Origin: Linanthus parryae
Taxonomy: Eukaryota > Streptophyta > Magnoliopsida > Ericales > Polemoniaceae
Direction: 5' to 3'
NCBI GenBank assembly: GCA_023055425.1
Contig: JALGPY010000008.1
Location: 23,161,359-23,225,358 of the forward strand
Length of the DNA: 64,000 nt
The notes below the pieces were generated by a model. It ran no database searches. It was given only the letters and a program-made list of their open reading frames with translations, and was not told where the DNA came from. Numbering within the stretch: the stretch's first letter is position 1; every line of letters begins with the position of its first letter. The translations under genes were made by a program, and so were the position numbers. Positions 35,098-47,124 of this stretch are shown in pieces.

Positions 35098-38000
35098 ATT
35101 ATTAAACACACCATTCATTGCATTGTCATTTTGGAGGCTTTAACTTTATAGGACCATACAACCAATAACCAACTTTATGGTCTGTGTAATCATTTCGATA
35201 GTGAGAGCACTACTTGGTGCTTATAGAAGCACTAGAGGATAACCCGTGCCCTTAGGGTATTACCAAACTAACATCAAAGAAATTCAGAAGAAAAAATTGC
35301 AAGAGTTTTTTCTTATTTTTTAATTTTTTGGAGCTTCTATTGTAATTAAGTTTTTCTTAAATAATTTTATTTCTTAATAATTGAACTATATTCATAAGAA
35401 CCTTAATATTACAAAGCAGCTAAAATAGAAGTGACTTAGTAGTTCTCTCCACATTTGTGGGTTTCAAAATTTGTGGGAACACTCGAAAATCGTAGTCCCA
35501 TGCTATCTCCCAAAACTCTCCCTAATACCATTTGTGATCCCTAGAAATTTAAATGTTTTTGAAATGGTTGAGGGAATCTCTGTGGTCCCAATGTTCCAAT
35601 TGTGGTATCACAAAATTTCCTCCAGATCTTTTCAAACAACCTTCTTTACTACGTATCAATTTAATGGTTGAGATGAAAACAATCTAATGGTGTAAAAGAC
35701 ATTTCAAAGTCAACCAAATACTAATTTGTAGTATAGATGACCTAACTTGTGCATATACAGAATTTCTAGTTTTCATCGTTTTCATGGTCTAATCATTGAG
35801 AAGGAAAAAAAAAGTTGCAGGTTTCATCTTGCATTATATGTGGCCGGTGAATCTTTTCTATTTTCAGTGCATTTTCGCTGCTTGCAAATAATTGAAGACA
35901 TGTTTTCAACAAAAGCTTGTAAGCAGCATGATTCAGTCTTGGCCTAAAAAAAAAAGGCTTTTCCGCTTTAACACCAAGATATGCTGAAATGTTACATTCA
36001 GCATATATAAAAGAAAGGATGAGTAAAGAAACATTATCAGCCACAGATTTATATTGTTGGTCATAGTCATGAAAAACATATTCGTCGTGTCCGGTCATCT
36101 TTCGTTGTTCTTTGACCAATAATAAGCCTTCAGTGAAAATAATAAGCATGGAAAATAAGTTTCAGGAACAACCTCTTTTCCGAGTGGGAATGTCCCATTT
36201 TCCAGAAACTTAGGTAAAGAAGCTTTATTTTTTCTGACTACGAGCACCAAATCTAAGGAACTGCATACCAATGAAAGCAAGACGTGTGATTCCAAATTGT
36301 ATTTAGCACGTGGATGTGATCTGACAAGAGCAACCTTATGTCCAACCATATGAAAGGAAAGCCATCATAGTAGACAAAATCTAACACGGTATCAGTCAAC
36401 CACTTACCACCAAGTTCAGCTCATAATAACAAATAATCAAATAATCATTTGGATCGCATAAAATGCAATAACGGATAAACTTTTGCGCTCATACCTTGTA
36501 TATCTCTCCATAATCAAGAAGCTGCATCTCTCCATAGAAAATAATCCAGCTGTGAACGACCTAGTTCAAAGAGAAAGGAAATCAGCGAGTAGACCTGTAC
36601 AAGGAATTCCAGTTAAGCTAACAAAAATCGTAGACGTTCTCCAGTTTCTGCTTATTTGTCCTCAAGCAATGTATCCGCGCGCCTACCCACATTGAACCTC
36701 AAAGCTTGTTTGATTAATAAAATGACTCTTTGTACATTCTGCAAATGAAGATATTGATTATTTGATGTTACTCTCTTTTCAGACTTCACACTCTTCAGGT
36801 TCTTATGGTTCAGGAATTTCATTGGAGCAGGAGAAAGAAAGGGAAAAAGAAGGAAAACAAAACTTACAAAATAATTGTCACTGGCCAGCTCTTTCCTTGA
36901 TTAGGAATCGATGCTTGACTAAAGAAGTAAAAGTTAATCTTTTTGAATAAAGAATAAATGGTTATTAATTTTTTGCTATGACATCAAATCTGTTAGTTCC
37001 GATATCAATGAAAAATAGTAAGCTGTTCCATATCCACTTTTGTAAAGTAATCCACGCACGTGTCAGCATTCAACTGCATTATTCTATCAAGCACTCAATT
37101 TTTGAGACTGCAAAGACACAACTCCAACTGAAAATGTAAATGCTGAAAAAAATGTGGGTAAAAGTCTAGAATGGTACCCTTCGGGTCAATTTGCAACCTT
37201 TAGTTGACGGTCAATTTGCACCCTTAAGTTTACTTCCGGGCGCAATTAATATTTCCCACCATTTTCTATTGCTAACTTCTAAAATTTTATTTTCTCAGAC
37301 TGTGTCAAGTATATATCAACAGTGCAAAGACAAAAACACCCCTAAACTCAATACAACTTTCACCATTCACCAACTAGGCATCCACAGACACAGCAAGTCG
37401 GCAACTAAACATAGAAAAACCTCCTGAAGAAATAGCTGCCAATAAGTATGTCCAACCAATTCTCATATCCGCCGGCCCTGCTGGGTTTCTAATTTTCTAA
37501 GAACATGCTTCCTCGGTCAACACATTTCTAGAAGCTTGCCAACAGCTGGTTTCAACAAAGGCGGAGATGAACTGAAATCTTATGTTTTAAGGACTTACAT
37601 ATCCCCTATGTCCTGCAAAATAACCCACTTTTGACACTCCAACACTTTAGGGGGACATGTAACACGTGCACACAGATTTTCATATTGTGATGTTATCAAC
37701 AAAGCTATTCCTCATCTTTCGGTTTCCAGAACCGACTATGAAAACTTTTTGTTGGAAAATATTAAGTTATAAAGTTAAAACCTTTAAGAATATAAGGACA
37801 AACAATTCTAGGCATCCTCAGATGGAGAAGTGGGGCATTTTTGTGGGACGGAGGGAGTATGTCTCATTCTACTAATGGTTTAAGAACTTCTACCCCTAAC
37901 ATGCTTTCAGCATAGTACTGAAGTTCTTCGGCTCTTTTAGTCCAGGAGAAGCAAGTGTCATTCAAATTGCTTCAGACATACTTTAAATTACCTTCCGGTA

Positions 38001-38167
38001 TCAGAGTTTTTGCAAGCAAACAGATTTTCCAGATTTCGGGATTTATGTTTAAGAAAAGCTCAAGTAGAACAAAAGAGATTCACTCAGATTAGAAGTTATA
38101 TCAAAGATAATAAAAGTAGATTGCATTATCTGAGGTCACAATCTTGTTTTGGTTATGAATCGAATAG
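35098..38167. other. intergenic, no gene recognised
   Basis: About 3 kb of AT-rich DNA. Frames of up to 118 codons (for example minus 35793-36149) have no family resemblance and no conserved partner. At 37150-37235 a short GGGTAAAAGTC...GGTACCC repeat-like patch occurs. It could include introns or UTRs of a gene I cannot see. Confidence 0.4.
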
Positions 38168-38334
38168 AGAAAGTTTTCAGTGCTCCATTAGAGCACCACG
38201 TGGCGCTCTAACTCCAATTGAACTGTGCCATTTATACACACTGTCAGTGGAGCCTACCACTTCTTAAGTGATTGACACACATCCACTGCATGTAGAGCAC
38301 CACGTGGTGCTCTGTTCGAGCACTAAAAAATTTC
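38168..38334. mobile_element. hAT-like MITE
   Basis: 167 bp between 8-bp duplications TCGAATAG (38160-38167 and 38335-38342). Inverted ends are AGAAAGTTTTCAGTGCTC and (complement) GAAATTTTTTAGTGCTC. Next to each end lies AGAGCACCACGTGG(C/T)GCTCT, itself nearly palindromic around CACGTG. Confidence 0.8.
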
Positions 38335-38342
38335 TCGAATAG

Positions 38343-40019
38343 AAGACATGAAAGCTTTTATGTTCATAATTCAGAAAAAAAGCTCCTTTTGTGGTGGGGC
38401 AGGCCCACTATGCACATTCTCAGCTAAAGCAGCTTTATATTAATCCACTGGAAAAGACCATAGGTAAATTCAGCTGAATTCTATGCAGTGAGAGTCATCA
38501 TAATTGACACAATTTTAATAGCACAACAGTTAACCAACTAACTTCAAATCCTTATATTGTACATAATTATTGATTGATTCAAGCAGGCATGCATGGTGAA
38601 AAAACATTTTTTTAAGCTTTGGATTAATACCAGATAAACATCTCCACAATCAGATATCATGCTGATAAAAATAGTATCTATCAGTAGCTAAATCTCTAGG
38701 CAAGAGAAAGCAGTTCTGCAAGAACTAAAAAAAAAAGAAAAAAAATTACAGGCATAAGCAAACAATACCTGACATAATGCATGTTCATTTTCAGCTTGGG
38801 CTCAATCGGTCCAAGCAATAGATAACATAAATTTAACTGTAAGGCTTTCATACTGAAGACCCATTACTGAACTGCCTTGCATCTATCTATTCTGCAAATG
38901 AGGAAACTGTCAAGCTTAACTTCATAGTGTATAGTTACAAAATGTATCAAGCTTCAGCTACTTTCTGTTCAACGATTCTAATAAGGAACGGAAAAAAGGA
39001 ACTAAATCGTCCATTAATGGAGATAGTAAAACATCCAACACTTACAAGTATAGAGAGGCCTTGTAGTTTTGAGATCTTTAAAAAATGAGTCCATAAATCC
39101 TTTTTTATATCGAATGAACCAATAAATCCATTCCAAGAGCACTAGACGATTCAAAGAATCAGAAGAATACATAATTTGACTTTGTTGTTCAAGCACACCA
39201 TATGTGCATCTCGATAATATCTCCACCTGATAAAAGCATATGGGATTGAAAGCATAAGCATCATCTGTCACTAATTCCTAGGTCCTGCCAATCTATTCAG
39301 GACATGGAGACTAAAAGTGAAAACTGCCAGGGTTTCTGCCATCCTGTTTCCTTCGCCAGTAGAGCTAGTCAAGCTTTCCAACAGCCTGAAGGCAATATGA
39401 ATAGTGAGAAATAAACTGAAATCTCATACCTCTCATTTATGTGTCTTCTACTGATGGGTTTTAGCCTTTTAGGATCCTGAAACCAATATAAAACATGGTT
39501 TCTTCATGAAATTATAGTTCTTTGTCTCTTTTAGTCTCATGAACAAGTGTCATTCAAACAGATTTCAAGACTGTAGGCTGTAGGGATATATTCAGAGTCT
39601 ACAAAAGTTAAATTGCAGATCCCAGAAGTAACCGGCTGACTGTAAACTTTTCCGCTCTTCTCAAGTTAGAAATCCACAGGTCACAGATAATAGGGATTAT
39701 GTGCTTAAATGATTGCAAATCTCCATCAACTCTGGTTGCATTGCCATACAGGCTGTTCTTTTTGAAGAGCAATATTTGTCAACTTTTGGTGTTTGGGCCT
39801 TTGGGGTCACCCCTTATTATGTTACAACCTTTCTGTGACTTTATCAGAGGAGTAGAATAGAGTTAAGTGTGGTAAGGTTTGGCGTTTGGCTTCTGCGTCT
39901 GTCATGAGAATTTTGTAGGAGAAAAATATGTTGCCTTCTTCTTTGTTTTGTCATTTCCTTACTCCCACTCAATTTACTATCCCACGCTTAAAATTCTTAG
40001 TGTTCATTTTGAACATTCT
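38343..40019. other. intergenic, no gene recognised
   Basis: AT-rich. Parts of 39340-39570 weakly resemble 37500-38000 (shared CAAGTGTCATTCAAA and CTGAAATCT-type blocks), suggesting an old local duplication. Confidence 0.4.
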
Positions 40020-40740
40020 TTTACTCAATAAAGTAAATTTCTTCTCTGGCTAGTGATACTGGTGTCTAACTCTCAACCTTCATTTCATGAAAAGAGTTCA
40101 AATCAGTGAAACACCAAGGATGTCATTCAATCTGGATAGTAAAGTAGCAATTCAAGAGTATAGTAGCACTTCAAACAGAAACAAAAATATCAAATAAAGG
40201 TAAAAGGATAAGATAATGTGATGATAACTACCCAAAAACCAGAAGATAGTGTGATGATGTCAGCAGTTTACTCTTAATGAGGTTAAGCAAAATCAAAGAC
40301 ATTCTATATGATCCATACCAGACCCACTAGCGATTTATCAAGACTCAATGGAAGTCATCTTCAATATGTGTTGCAGCGATACTATCTGGACCTGTATCAA
40401 TTACCAAATTAATCAGATAAGTGAAAGAAAGTTCAAAGGTGCAATATGGAAGATTCCATGATGAAATTATGGATGCATAATTTTTTACTAGTGAACTATA
40501 AAGCAACAACAGAAACTAGTGCACTTTACTCCACTAAATATAGATCGGTAATAAAACTAACAAGTAGGGCATGAAGACTGAAGGGATATCCAATGAGATG
40601 AGTACCAAACATTAATGGGATACCAGCCAGGCAAGTAAGAAATATTAAGAATGCAGGGTTTCTTGTTCAAACTAATAATTACAGCTGACAGTGGAGATAA
40701 TGACATCCAAAATAGCTCTTGAAGTATGACTTCCACCAAA
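40020..40740. repeat. A block of the tandem segmental array (copy 1)
   Basis: Aligns in direct orientation with 63350-64000 (starts CTCAATAAAGTAA...TTCTTCTCTGGCTAGTG, ends TGACATCCAAAATAGCTC) with scattered indels. Copy 2 runs off the right edge. Both copies encode on the minus strand a short frame with GWYPINVWYSSHW, but substitutions do not clearly favour silent sites. Confidence 0.9.
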
Positions 40741-41881
40741 ACGAGACGAGCCCATGCATTCAGAAGTGCAGAATACAGAAAATTAAATCAATTAATTACT
40801 TTCAGATCCCCCTCCCCCAAAGAAGAAAAAAAGAAGACACTCACATAGATAATTCTATATGAATATTCTCTCAGAACTCACTGCTAATCTTCCCACATGA
40901 AGCAAGAAAATAGGAATTTATACTTACTAAATCGAATAATACTCTGATAGTATTATCCATGTCTACAGAAAACGTAATGAAGATACAAGTTTTCTCTTCT
41001 GCATCACCTGCTGGACTCAGCTGTCCACATGGAGAAAGAATTGTAAATTGTTCTGAGGTCAAACAAATTAATAACCGGAACTTTGATAAAACTACAGAAC
41101 ATACAAAAACAGATAAGATAACCCATGGAAATCCATGGGTTATGACTGCTAGGTGGTTGGTCCATTTAACATTTTGTCTAATGCAATCAACTGAAACAAA
41201 TATCTTAATACTATTAATTTCGATTTCCCATTTCCCATTTCAGCAACAAAAAGAATGTATAAATCGGAAACTACAAAAGTACAACAAAATAATAGACTGC
41301 AAATTTGGAACTTAACATCTCAAATCCCGAAATTCACATCACAACCTATAAAGACATCAAAGACTGACATTTCATATTCAAATCTTACATCTCAGAGTTT
41401 CATTTTTAAGATTACGGCATATGTTTAGGTGATGCCTGTGATTCAAAATCAAACTCACGTTTTAAACTAAACAAAGAATTTCCCTCGCTTGGATAAAAAA
41501 GTGTAGCAAAATGAAATCTTCTTTGGCTGTTCTATAAGATTGTGTAAGTACCAAATTCGGAGAAGTAGGAAATGTGATAAGGAATCAGGAATCATTCGCT
41601 AACATCCATACAAATTGTTCGTTTTTCTATGGAGAGAGCATAAAGAAAGGCTAACACCTAATACACCCTCTATCTGGAGTTTGTACTCCCAAGTTTGTGC
41701 CACATTGATGCATTAACCCCCCCCCCCCCCCCCCCCCAAAAGTCTTCCAAAGGACCGTGCCAATTAGAAATATAAACTATCACACTTCTATCAGGGGAGA
41801 AAACATTAAAGGAGAATTAAATTAGTCAACTGACATTCTATACTTGACCAAGGCCACAACTGGCATTCTTTACGGAAGTTA
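40741..41881. other. intergenic with poly(C) tract
   Basis: No gene seen. It holds a run of 21 C at 41717-41737. Confidence 0.5.
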
Positions 41882-42040
41882 CATTATACAAGAAAGCATG
41901 AAAAGTGTAGCAAAATCTGCTGTTGTTGAGCAACAAAAAATCCCCTAAAATCAGCAAAAGAATAGGTCAGCCTCAATTGACTTTGACCACTTCAAATCAG
42001 CATGTGTTTATGTAGCAGCTCTAGGGACAATACTTAACAC
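41882..42040. repeat. direct repeat flanking the gag palindrome, left
   Basis: About 155 bp alignable with 44184-44335 (shared AAGAATAGGTCAGCC, GACTTTGACCACTTCAAATC and ATGTAGCAGCTC). The two copies bracket the inverted gag structure. Confidence 0.85.
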
Positions 42041-42046
42041 TCCTCA

Positions 42047-44056
42047 AACTAAACATAAGGTTTGACATGGTTATAGGCATGGCTGTCATTGGAATGGGTA
42101 TAGTTATGCTTAATGAGCATGGTTAGAGGGTATTAGCTTTGAGTGGAGTTAAAATAACTCTTCTTGTTGGGTATTCATGGCAGATTTGACATCAATTTGA
42201 TCTTTGCAAACCTTCTCGATATGAGCGATTTATCGATTGCATTTGACATCTGGTCTCCAGCAACACTTGCATTGTGGATTATTTGAATTCTTACGATACG
42301 GACAAGCCTTATAATTATCATCAACTGGCATTGCTCGAAAAGCCCCTTCCACTGTGCCTTCTTTTCTCATGAGTCTTCTCTGTTCTTGAGCTTGCATAGC
42401 ATTCGACAACTCTGCCAAGGTAATACTTGACACATCTTTTGAGTTTTCTAGGATGATATTGTATCCGCAAATGATTCAGGAACCATTCCAAGAACTGTTT
42501 GAACAATTCTAGAATAAAAAACTTCAGGACCAAAAAGCCTTACTTTATTGGCTATGTCAAGGAGTTTGTCGGAGTAATCTTTGATTGTTCCTGACCCCTT
42601 ATCTCAAATTTTCTAATCAGGTTCAAAACTTGCATGCCCTTGACTCGTTCATTTCCCTCGTACTCTTTCTTCAGGAACACCCAAATTTTGTTTACAGTCT
42701 TTAGTGTTATGATTCTGGTGCATAACAAGCTAGCTTTCGCCTTTGACTTTCTTTGTCTCATCTCCGTATTGTTCATTATCTGGGACGTGGTTGAATTGTC
42801 TGTCAACAAAGAAACTTCATAAGCCGTCTCTACTGCTTCCCACTAATCATTAGCATCAAGATAGGCTTCCATCCGGACAACCCACATTTAATATTTTGTC
42901 CCGTCAGATATTGGTGGTGCTAAGGCACTTGACGAAGCTTCTGGACTCATTGTGAATTGGTTGGAGGCGTTGTGGGCTCTTGACAAAGGAGAAGAAAATT
43001 GATTAAGGGTAGTGGTTACTCTCATAACCTCACAGGTCTATTAAGATCTGGATCTGATACCACTACCCTCAATACTTTTCTTCTCCTTTGCCTCCAACCA
43101 GTTCGCGATGAATTCAGAAGCTTCGTCAACTGCATACGCACTTCCAATGTTTGATTTGGACAAATTATCAAATGTGGGTTGTTCTGATGGAAGCTTATCT
43201 AAGATTAGTGGGAAGCAATACAGACAACATATGAAGTTCCTCCATTGACAGACAATCCAACCGTGGTCCATATAAAGAACAACAAGGAGATGATACAAAG
43301 AAAATTAAAGGTGAAAACTAGCTTGTATGCAGCTATTTCACCTCAATTATGACCAGAATCATGACACTAAAGACTGTGAACAAAATTTGGGCAATCCTGA
43401 AAAAAGAGTACGAGGGAAATGAACGAGTCAATGACATGCAAGTTTTGATCCTGATTAGAGAATTCAAGATGCAAAGAAGGAAGGGATCGGAAACAATCAA
43501 AGATTACTACGACAAACTCCTTGACATTAGCCAATAAAGTAAAGCTTCTTGGTTCAAAAAAAAATAAATTCTAGATATGTTCAAAAAATTCTTGTTACGG
43601 CTCTTGAATCATTTGAGGCTACAATATCATCACTAGAGAACTCAAAAGATGCATCAAGTATTGCTCTGGAATAGTTGTTGAATGCACTACAGTCTCAAGA
43701 ACAGATAAGACTCATGAAAAAAGAAGGCATGGTGGAAGGGGCTTTTTGAGCAATGTCAGTTGATGATAGTCACAAGGTTTCTCCATATTGTAAGAAGAAA
43801 AATCATCCACAATACAAGTGTTGGAGGAGACAAGATGTCAAATGCAATCGATGCGGAGAAATTGGTCATATCAAGAAAGTTTGCAAAAACACAAACTGAT
43901 GTCAAATCTGCCATGAATACCCAACAAGACGAGGAGTTATCTTAACTCCACTTAAAGTTAATACCCTATAACCATGCCAATGAGCCATAAAAATACCCAT
44001 GCCAGTGACACCCGTGCCTATAACCATAAACCATGTCAAACCTTATGCCTAGTTTC
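42047..44056. repeat. 2-kb palindrome of copia gag
   Basis: Two arms of about 0.97 kb face each other around a spacer of about 35-40 bp near 43020-43055. The left arm encodes gag on the minus strand and the right arm on the plus strand (shared TLKTVNKIW, LKKEYEGNERV and MQVL.LIR.F blocks). The zinc knuckle CNRCGEIGHIKKVCKN is recognisable in the right arm. The outer ends are inverted too (AAACTAAACATAAGG versus CCTTATGCCTAGTTT). Both arms are frameshifted. A TGGTATCAGATCC primer-binding-like site lies at the centre. Confidence 0.85.
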
Positions 44057-44064
44057 TTTTTTTT

Positions 44065-44124
44065 AGCCCGAATCATACTATGTGTTAACATAAAGAAAGG
44101 CTAACACATAATATGATTTGGGCT
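44065..44124. repeat. hairpin at the right edge of the gag palindrome
   Basis: AGCCCGAATCATACTATGTG and its near-complement CACATAATATGATTTGGGCT are separated by about 20 bases. Confidence 0.8.
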
Positions 44125-44183
44125 ACAAGGCTATAAACTCCGATATTTCATTGCTCATCAAGGAACTTATTTATTCAGCAAAA

Positions 44184-44335
44184 GCATTACAAAAAAGCAT
44201 GAGAAGTGCAGCAAAATCTGAGCAACAAAAAAAGTCCCTAAAAGTAAGCAAAAGAATAGGTCAGCCACAACAGACTTTGACCACTTCAAATCATCATGTG
44301 TTTTATGTAGCAGCTCCAGGGACAATATTCAACAC
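44184..44335. repeat. direct repeat flanking the gag palindrome, right
   Basis: Partner of 41882-42040. The 140-codon plus frame here (44118-44540) is disrupted in the partner copy and is not called a gene. Confidence 0.85.
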
Positions 44336-45747
44336 AAATTATCCACTGGAGATGGGACATGATTTTTGCAATCTAAATCCTGATCCTTTGCCACTTCAGT
44401 TGGCAATTTTACAATGCACTAAAAAGGTTCTACTCATTCAGAATTCGGTATTAAATTTCGTTACTCTTGATAGGACCAGATCCAAAGTGAGATGTCACAA
44501 TGTGTTCATCAACAGCCAGATTCATGGAATAAACAATTGAGTAAATTAAAATGGGTCCAGGGAACAAGAATCAATCATATGAATTGAATATAAAATGTTT
44601 CTAAAAAAGGAAAGATCATCAAAGGGGGCATCACATGGTGTGGCGGTGGTGTGCATAGTGTATAGACAAGTGCAATTATCAGAAATTGGGTAGTAAAAAA
44701 CTGAACCTTTGGGATCGGATAGCTAGGGTTTTGACCCAATCCTGAATCTTGAAAGCGGAATTTGATTGGTTATCTGCTAGGGGTTTCTATCGATAAATAT
44801 AGCTGGAAAGGAACACCTACCAGTGAGTCCCTCTTTGCAGAGGGAGAGAGAGGAGGAGGAGGAGGTGGTGGGACGGTGGTAGCGCGGTGGTTGTCGGGTG
44901 GGGCGGAGGAGGGAGAGAGAAAGGAACAGCTAGTGACTGGTGGCAACGGCAGTGGGTCCCTCTTTGCAGCCCAACAATTTGCGAAAACAGCCCATATCTT
45001 CATTTTATTTTCACTTAGAGTCCTCGCAGCTATCTGGCACCGTTTTAGGGCACTTTGAGAATGTTGTGACGGTGTTAAAAATTGTTGTGTGAAAAATATA
45101 GTGAGAAAGCTAATATGAATTCCTGATAAAATGTTGTTTGGTAAATTGTACTAAAACTGCACTAAATTTTATTTTTACAAATGCACTAAAACTGTTTCTG
45201 TTGTCGGAAAACAGTTGTGCTAGCAACAGAAGAAATCCCAAATTGGATGGTAATCTCTTAAACTGCACAAGCAAATTTGTGAAGTTGCAACTGGAAGCTC
45301 TTTGGCACCCGATTATAATTGGAAAAAACAATGAAATAAAGTAAATTAAATTGAAAATTGTCTAGTATGTACTGCAAAAAGGTATACAATATTATGAAAA
45401 GATTAACACACTTTCGTATCATTTCGTGAGCTAATGAGAGTACATATTACACAAAAAGTTGCACCCCGGGGATCACTTTGATCGACTCTAGTTTGAAATT
45501 TATTTACACTTGGTTTACTCAATCAGTTTAGTGTACCAACGTTTGATTAATGGCCCACTAACGTACCATTATTGTTAGATTCCACTACTTGTGTAATTGC
45601 TGATAATTAAGAGTCGTGATGGGTGGCATTCCCCGATTGCTTCATTGTATGTTGACCTCCTTTCTCCTCTATAAAATAAACATGACTCATTCTAAAAAAG
45701 TTATTCGAAAACAACACCACTAAAAGAAAACAGCCGTAAATTATTGA

Positions 45748-45895
45748 CCATGTTTGGATGAGCTAGATTATTAGATTGTAAACTATTTAAATGATTGGAT
45801 GAGATCAAATCAGTACACTCTCTATCCTCATCTCAACCACTCATTCTAAAATTTACAATCTCATAACCTATTAATCTAGCTCACCCAAGCAGAGC
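45748..45895. mobile_element. small TIR element (148 bp)
   Basis: Inverted ends share TGAGCTAGATTA; the left starts CCATGTTTGGATGAGCTAG and the complement of the right is GCTCTGCTTGGGTGAGCTAG. TATTGA flanks both sides (45742-45747, 45896-45901). The paralogous C block near 51440 reads GAATTATTGAGGAGGCTGA without it, an empty site. Superfamily uncertain. Confidence 0.75.
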
Positions 45896-46368
45896 TATTG
45901 AAGGAGACATAGAGAAGAAGGAGAGTCCCGTCGATTACAGCTCCAATCCAGAGGAGGTACTGCAATTTCATATCAGAGCAAGGGCGATTACGGGTTTCAG
46001 AAGTTCACTATCAGATTCATTAATTTTCATGGCGAACAATACACAATTTCATATTATAATAGTTCTATCTGTTGTTGAGATGAATCGATTACAAGATTAT
46101 ATGATTCAAGTTTCCCGCTTACAGTTAATTATGGCTTTCAATGTATGCGTCCCCTTTTTCAGAGGCTAACAGACTAAAAATGTTCCTTCCAGTAAATATG
46201 TCGATCATGATCGTTGAACCATACGTCGTTCTTGGCGGAAGCTCGAAGCCCTAGCTCTGAGTGCTCCACTGGAATGTGAAACTACCTTAGCTCTGAGTGC
46301 TCCACCTTGATCGTGAAACTCATCAGATAGTTCCATCTAGATCTTGAAACCCCAGCTCTAATGCCAGT

Positions 46369-46734
46369 GTGTTATAACGGGAACGAGACAAGAACGATAA
46401 ACAATCAAAACGAACAAGATCGATACACATAATTTGACATGGTTCACTAACGAATTCGTTACCTACCTCCGCGGGACAGAAAACCACATTTTTATTACTT
46501 ATATAGAGCCATAGAGGAACAATAGTGATTAAACCACACGGCACTAGGTAAACGAGTACACGTTAAATAGACAATAGCAACCCTAAACTTGCAGCCTAAG
46601 TCAGCCGAACCTTCAGGGCCATTCTGATTGCACGATTAGACTACTCATTATGCTTTTTCAGGACCCCTTTTTTTTCTGATCAGTTTTGTTTTGTCGATTG
46701 ATTCAAGCCACTTATTGTAACAATACCCAACACA
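46369..46734 (-). repeat. old LTR-like segment in the D block
   Basis: On the minus strand it starts TGTTGGGTATTGTTAC and ends GTTATAACA. It is followed by TGGCATTAGAGC, which resembles the tRNA-Met primer-binding site with two mismatches. The homologous segment in unit 3 is 54112-54435. No gag or pol is adjacent, so it may be a TRIM-like or decayed copia relic. Confidence 0.5.
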
Positions 46735-46847
46735 CATAGCACCTCTTTTGCTTCCATTTTTCTGATCAGTTTTGTTTTGTCGATTGATTCAAGCCTCTTA
46801 TTGTAACAATACCCAACACACATAGCACCTCTTTTGCTTCCATTTAT
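46676..46847. repeat. 86-bp tandem duplication
   Basis: CTGATCAGTTTTGTTTTGTC...CTTTTGCTTCCATTT is present twice in a row (start to start 86 bp). Unit 3 has only one copy (about 54388-54465). Confidence 0.93.
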
Positions 46848-47124
46848 ACTTCATATTCGTCTCAACGTTGAATGTGACAGCTTTTGTATTTTATTAATTG
46901 ATTATAAATAAAAAATAAAAGGGAAAACATACAAATTTTTGTGGTAAAGTAGTCACGAATGATAAAGACTATACCATATCCTTCTCTTATCAATGCAAAA
47001 CAAAAGTTATAAAACTATGTAATGGATATTCCAAGATCTGTCTTCAGATGCAAAGAGGAAAAGGAAGGAACAATAACAGTTTTTCGCCCGCGAGTCAGCC
47101 TCCTTGGCCCTTGGGAATCATCAG

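Noticed and set aside
35793..36349. Overlapping minus-strand ORFs of 84 and 118 codons
   Set aside because: No domain, no signal, AT-rich low-complexity context. Consistent with chance frames.
36762..36950. Short plus-strand ORF with Lys/Glu-rich stretch as a small gene
   Set aside because: Low complexity (EKEREKEGK) and no supporting promoter or conservation.
44118..44540. 140-codon plus-strand ORF
   Set aside because: Part of it is a direct repeat of 41882-42040 where the frame is not kept, and no family resemblance is visible.
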